In this document: positions 62,449 through 64,000 of the stretch, piece by piece | Position numbering within the stretch: position 1 is the stretch's first letter | Layout of the letters: each line of letters opens with the position of its first letter | Notes under the pieces: generated by a model | Database searches by the model: none | The model's input: only the letters and a program-made list of their open reading frames with translations | What the model was told of the DNA's origin: nothing | Translations under genes and position numbers: made by a program | Assembly (NCBI RefSeq): GCF_003945595.2 | Contig: NW_024104351.1 | Coordinates: 930,001 to 994,000 of the forward strand | DNA: 64,000 nt | Source: Pipra filicauda | Lineage: Eukaryota > Chordata > Aves > Passeriformes > Pipridae | Direction of reading: 5' to 3'

Positions 62449-63735
62449 AAAGCTCTGTCAGTGCACCCCAAAGCTGGTGCTAGCTCATTTTTAGTATTGT
62501 AAACACCTGTGAATTCCTGAAGTTGTGATAAGGAATTGTAAAATTCATTACACAGAATGATATTGGCAGCACACAAGATGTCTAAAATAATCTTTAATGT
62601 CTCTTATACTTTCTCCTTCTTCTCTCTGTTTCCTCCTTATGAACAAGGCTATAAAGCATGATTTTTTTTCTCTAAGACAAACCTATTCAGGGTTTTTTCA
62701 CAAGTCATCTAACCAAAAGCAGACACAGGTGGATCAGGTGACTTGTGAAAAGAAACTTTCAAAGGGAGGTTTACAGACTACTACTAATTGCCCTTATGAG
62801 GACTTTATGTCCTTACCCAAGGCCCATTTTCAGAGCAAGCAGTAAGTATAAACCTGTGTTGTGCGACAGACAAAGGCAAAAAAAAAAAAGGGTGAGTGGA
62901 AATAAAAATAAGCTTTATAGAGACCAGGACGGGAAAAAAAAACATTTAGGCCATGCAATACGGAAAAGAGGCAGGACTTGGTGAAAAGAGGGGGAACAGC
63001 AGGAGAGGCAATATTTGAACCATACAAGTTGACAGAAAAATATTAAATATATGAGTTTACTGTAATGCTCTATAATTTTACATGTGATTTTATTCCAATT
63101 ACATACAAAGGACATTGTTCAAAATTTCTCAAGTACTGGGAGTATAGAAGAAAGAAATAAATTGTGAAATCCTTGAAGAACAGGCATCTGCTAATGACAA
63201 CAGACTCCCTGATTCACTCCAGATCTGGGTAGCATGAGAAACCACTGAGAAAGGGCAGCTCCTGCCAAGTGTGTACAGCAAGGCTGTCAAACAGCTACAC
63301 ATCCCTGATGTCCAGCAGGTGTCTGTGCAAGACCTGCTTATGGCATGAGAAATGGTCTGTGAACCTAAAAAAATGTTATCATATACTTCTGAAGTCATAA
63401 AAACTAGATTTTACTTTCAAAAGACTTAAACTGAAAAATTCTTCATTATCACTTTTCAAAAATTTGAGCTGCTATTTCTCATTCTGAATCCCTCAAGACA
63501 AAATGACCTTTTCCCTTAAGAGAAGCACCTATGTCATTACCAAGTGTTAAACTGACTAAGCTGCATTTGTACTTTTGTGTTCAGGTGGAGCAAAGACTTA
63601 AGGAATTGAGCTCTGACTATTTGCGGGGTTTTTTTCTACCTAGTTCCACTGATCCTCCTCCTTAACTTTAACATATAAATATATAATGAGTCTACAGACA
63701 CACATAAGCACATACATCTTTATTTCTATATGCAC
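62449..63735. other. Unassigned sequence, no gene seen
   Basis: Short overlapping frames on both strands, none recognised. A slightly GC-richer patch lies at about 63200-63350. Confidence 0.5.
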
Positions 63736-63759
63736 TCAGACACACCCACACACACACAC
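63736..63759. repeat. (CA)n microsatellite
   Basis: CAGACACACCCACACACACA run. Confidence 0.85.
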
Positions 63760-64000
63760 TGTCATTGCTCTAAGGGACATAAAAGGAACAGTCTGAATAT
63801 CTGATCCAATTTACTTATTTTTCTCTTCTATATATGTACTGAGTTACCTAAATTAGATTCTACTCACTTTCAAGATCTACATCTTTTTTGAGCTTTCTTC
63901 ATTTGGCTTCTTTTTATTTGCAATTAGCACCAACATAGCCTGCAGAATAAATTTGTCTTAGCAACATAATTATGTGACATGTACTTAAAATGAAATTAAG
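63760..64000. other. Unassigned sequence, no gene seen
   Basis: AT-rich end of the window with no recognised feature. Confidence 0.55.

Noticed and set aside
62229..62576. 115-residue minus-strand frame
   Set aside because: No domain, no exon context, overlaps other frames and a tandem duplication; length is within chance for 64 kb.

Overview
The window reads as nuclear DNA from a bird, most likely a passerine. By eye it is AT-rich and I find no complete protein-coding gene, spliced exon series, functional tRNA or rRNA gene, CRISPR array or bacterial-type operon. The diagnosis rests on repeats. There are several CR1 LINE fragments with the bird-type 3' end (ATTCTGTG-like octamers), two copies of a tRNA-Ile-headed, CR1-tailed SINE matching what I know as TguSINE1 (a passerine SINE), and two solo LTRs. 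There is also a LINE family with a very short 3' UTR that I judge to be RTE-clade, resembling the horizontally acquired AviRTE known from scattered bird lineages. TguSINE1-like and AviRTE-like copies together would fit a suboscine passerine, but that is inference.

Layout. 1-9.5 kb: unique DNA with one SINE (751) and one CR1 tail (2799). 9.5-9.8 kb: a SINE-like element ending in the same hairpin-bearing terminus as the RTE-like LINE. 16-18 kb: a CR1 3' end, a solo LTR sitting inside a TA/TG microsatellite, and a 63-bp RTE-tail insertion with perfect 11-bp target duplications. 22.8-24.2 kb: the second SINE and a solo LTR flanked by GAATG. 32.4-33.0 kb: one CR1 nested in the tail of another. 38.8-40.1 kb: a long CR1 carrying a 34-bp palindromic TG...CA insert flanked by GTGCC. 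41.5-42.2 kb: an RTE-like copy whose 5' part is inverted, flanked by a perfect 13-bp duplication, which is the structure expected of twin priming. 52.3 kb: a CR1 piece lacking both ends. 58.1-58.5 kb: the best RTE-like copy, with an open C-terminal reading frame, C2HC finger and TA-repeat tail. The rest is unassigned intergenic or intronic DNA.

Nothing here works as a gene set. The biology is in the retroelements: four copies share one 3' terminus, giving a LINE, a probable SINE partner, and two insertions whose target-site duplications and inversion record their integration. All family names are from recognition by reading, not from a database search.
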